17,947 nucleotides of DNA, from the NCBI GenBank assembly GCA_023091735.1, contig JALKBU010001039.1, positions 1 through 17,947 of the forward strand. The letters are read 5' to 3'. The position numbers and the translations under genes were made by a program. The notes under the pieces are model-generated. The model did no database searches. It had not been told where the DNA came from and saw only the letters and a program-made list of their open reading frames with translations. Below are positions 15,761 to 17,947 of this stretch, piece by piece. The stretch's first letter is position 1, and each line of letters starts with the position of its first letter. This stretch comes from Trichomonas tenax. Taxonomy: Eukaryota > Parabasalia > Trichomonadida > Trichomonadidae.

Positions 15761-16249
15761 TTTTTCCTATAAAGAATATTATGTAATCACTATGCAGCTG
15801 CATTTTAAACATCCCAATTAAGTAATTTGACTCAACTTGCTTGATTTTTTTTTATTCACATCAAAATTAAATCCAAATTCTGAATAACATGAAACTCAAG
15901 ATTATGAGTGTTATAGTAGATATCAAATTTCCAAATAAATAAATAAATCAATATTAATACAATTTGAAAATGGCATTCTTTGGTATGCCCACAAGCAGGG
16001 ATATTTAACCTATAAAGAATTTTAGCATATAGCACAATTAGTTTTTTGTGAATTTTAGATTCAGTTTGTTTTTCAAGATAACTTTAGGAAATAACTATGC
16101 ATCACATATATTTTATTGGCTAGATGCATATTTTGCTTAATAAAGAATTTAATAAATTTGTAAAAAAATAAAAATAATAACGCTAAGTTCCATGATACAA
16201 TTAATAAAACTAAAGATTTTGATTATTTTCTAAAAGCAAATAATCTATT
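15761..16249. other. AT-rich intergenic region
   Basis: No gene, repeat or RNA structure was seen. It separates the convergent GH19 pseudogene and membrane-protein gene. Confidence 0.5.
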
Positions 16250-17368
16250 TCACACTTCGAAAGTGAGTGTTGCTGTTGATTCTTCGTGAAGTGCAGTTTT
16301 TTTCTTCTTTTTGCAAAAGAAGTATACAACCAAAGAGATGATAACAATGATTACAACAAAAGCAGCTCCAACAGAAACACAAATTATCAACATCTTTTTG
16401 ATGGAGTTCATTTTTGGTTTATCCTCAATACTTGATGGCATAACGACGGAATCATCAACGGAATTACAATAGTCAGGTCTTGTTTTGTTTTCAGGAACAT
16501 AATTGAAATAAGTATTGAATTTTGCGTTTGAATCAAAATTAGCTTGAGTGAACAAACCGCCTTCAAAAGGCAATGTTCCTATAACTGGTGGGAACAGCCA
16601 CAATTCATTTTCGTTTGAGTCCAAATTTTTCCTCGAACTTGAACCTTGTGATACCAAGTTATATTCTATTTGAATTTCATTATTTAATTTTCCTTCGTTT
16701 GTTTTGATGAAAATCGATTTTGTATTTGAGATTTCTTGATTTGTTGGAGAAATTAGGGTAAAATCGCGTGACTGAGTTTCATTATATGTGAATTTTCGTG
16801 CGCTTTTGTAAGCTAGTAAAGCTTGTGTTGTAAATTTCTTTGTTTCATTGTTGAAATTCCTTAGCAAAATCGATCCTTCATCAGATGTTGAAATAAGAGT
16901 TTTAACACCCATCTTGTTGTGTATTATAGAGTATGGAACAAACAACACCTGGAAATGACACGTATTGTTCTCATTTTTGCACTTTAATTGCGTAATAGGT
17001 TCTATGAAATTCTCCTTATCGTTTGAGTAAGCTTTTGGTGCCGCAGCAATGGAAAACAGAGGCTTAGCTGCAGTTCTCGCGATTGTTTTCACACTTCTGT
17101 CCTTCTCAAAATATGGGTGAATTGAAGATGCGGAGAATGTTGTATTTGAAGCGATCATTATACTTCCAACGATACAAACAGATTCGTTGTAATCCACGAA
17201 ATAGTTTTCTTTGTTCCCAATAATATTTTGAGTATTTTCATTGTTTCTTCCGTCAAATATGTTCACGCCCTGAACGCAGCCGCTCATTGCCGTGCTGTAG
17301 TTAAAGTATTGATTATCAATTTGACTCAAACAACGCGAAAAGAAAACTAAGAGTAACATTAGACACAT
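16250..17368 (-). CDS. Type I single-pass surface membrane protein, unknown family
   Basis: A protein of 372 residues that I do not recognise. Residues 1-15 form a signal peptide (CLMLLLVFFSRCLS). The extracellular part (about 16-325) is Asn/Ser/Thr-rich, with seven N-glycosylation sequons (Asn23, 61, 75, 134, 174, 196, 294) and few Cys (31, 65, 130, 137, 301), enough for disulfides. One membrane helix spans about 326-350 (LIICVSVGAAFVVIIVIISL), followed by a basic stop-transfer run KKKKK and a 15-residue acidic/Thr tail ending TFEV. This layout, with short cytosolic tail, is common in trichomonad surface proteins. The ectodomain is probably beta-rich; no repeats, protease or lectin motifs were found. 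The ATG at 17368 begins the hydrophobic leader, with Met4 as an alternative. The upstream sequence offers only TCAAA, not a canonical initiator. Confidence 0.75.
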   Translation of the reverse strand: MCLMLLLVFFSRCLSQIDNQYFNYSTAMSGCVQGVNIFDGRNNENTQNIIGNKENYFVDYNESVCIVGSIMIASNTTFSASSIHPYFEKDRSVKTIARTAAKPLFSIAAAPKAYSNDKENFIEPITQLKCKNENNTCHFQVLFVPYSIIHNKMGVKTLISTSDEGSILLRNFNNETKKFTTQALLAYKSARKFTYNETQSRDFTLISPTNQEISNTKSIFIKTNEGKLNNEIQIEYNLVSQGSSSRKNLDSNENELWLFPPVIGTLPFEGGLFTQANFDSNAKFNTYFNYVPENKTRPDYCNSVDDSVVMPSSIEDKPKMNSIKKMLIICVSVGAAFVVIIVIISLVVYFFCKKKKKTALHEESTATLTFEV

Positions 17369-17947
17369 TTTGAAGATTTGTCACAAATTTTGAAATCATT
17401 TGCCACAGAAATCATAGTATTTTATCATGTAAATGTATTTAAATTTGATGTGTAAATATATTATTTTGTCAAGTAAAATGGAAACCTTAATAATTCATTG
17501 TCTCAATCATAAAATGATTATTTAGCAAAATTTGATCGTAAATATTGTTAAGTAATTTATAATGGATATCATACACATGAATATTCAAATTATTATATTG
17601 TTAATCGAATTTGTTGAGAAATATGAAAGGAAGGTTAAAATGAACATAATATAATTTGGAATTATTGAGTCAATTTTGAGTCCTGAAAATTAGCATAAAT
17701 TGAATACTTTACAAGACGATACATATGGAGGGAGGGAAAGTTTATCCTTGATGATGTTCTAACCATCCTCGTCCCATCCACAATCACACACTCTGCTTTC
17801 TGTCCTACAGCAAAGAACTATCCCGTTTCTCTTCTCGTTTTTCAACGAAAGAAATAATTTCATCACCCAAAAAGTACCATCAAAACAGCTGATTTTCTAG
17901 CCTCTTACTGTATATCGAATGGAGAATTGAAATATCACTCCTTATCC
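17369..17947. other. Upstream region and unexplained terminal segment
   Basis: Bases 17369-17720 are AT-rich with nothing visible. About 17725-17910 is clearly less AT-rich. It holds a plus-strand frame of about 45 codons without ATG (containing DDVLTILVPSTITHSAFCP) ending at TAA near 17855. It might be the edge or remnant of a gene continuing beyond the window, but I see no family resemblance. Confidence 0.35.

Overview
The window looks like nuclear DNA of a trichomonad (Parabasalia), probably a Tritrichomonas-like species; the species guess is weak. It is AT-rich, its genes show no introns, and four genes carry a trichomonad initiator (Inr, TCA+1 Y W) 10-15 bases before the ATG. At four 3' ends the stop codon is part of TAAA, the trichomonad poly(A) signal. 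It also encodes a protein with the trichomonad-specific initiator-binding domain (IBD), plus profilin, a TRAPPC8-like tether subunit and secreted or surface proteins of the kind trichomonads carry in large families.

Layout. 1-753: non-coding, with a cluster of GTCACTTTT-type motifs. 754-3909 (+): TRAPPC8/Trs85-like subunit. 3956-4200 (-): dead fragment of a peptidase E-like (S51) gene. 4186-5262 (+): beta-helix-like secreted protein, apparently seated in that fragment. 5295-5915 (-): intact bacterial-type S51 peptidase, with a tandem motif array just upstream. 6933-7574 (+): IBD protein. 8245-8442 (+): doubtful small ORF. 8530-8898 (-): profilin. 8899-11089: gene-poor, with two adjacent long hairpins and a GC-rich, foldable block that may be an RNA gene. 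11090-11797 (-): coiled-coil protein. 12354-13532 (+): ACC synthase-like PLP aminotransferase. 13801-14016: small non-autonomous DNA transposon with TTAA target duplication. 14048-14708 (-): pseudogene of the beta-helix family. 15062-15730 (+): secreted GH19 chitinase/endolysin gene broken by one in-frame stop. 16250-17368 (-): type I membrane protein.

The genes do not form a pathway. The region mixes housekeeping genes (vesicle tether, actin control, amino-acid metabolism, transcription initiation) with laterally acquired and surface or secreted genes, several of them decaying. The main unexplained structure is non-coding. The 9-mer GTCACTTTT (AAAAGTGAC) is strongly over-represented between genes, sometimes in tandem and sometimes in hairpins, and it contains a full match to the initiator consensus. 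The most interesting single event is at about 4170: one base difference from the intact S51 gene both creates a stop in the S51 fragment and creates an initiator at the right distance from the next gene's ATG. Gene starts are placed at ATG codons throughout; longer frames starting at TTG or GTG were not accepted.
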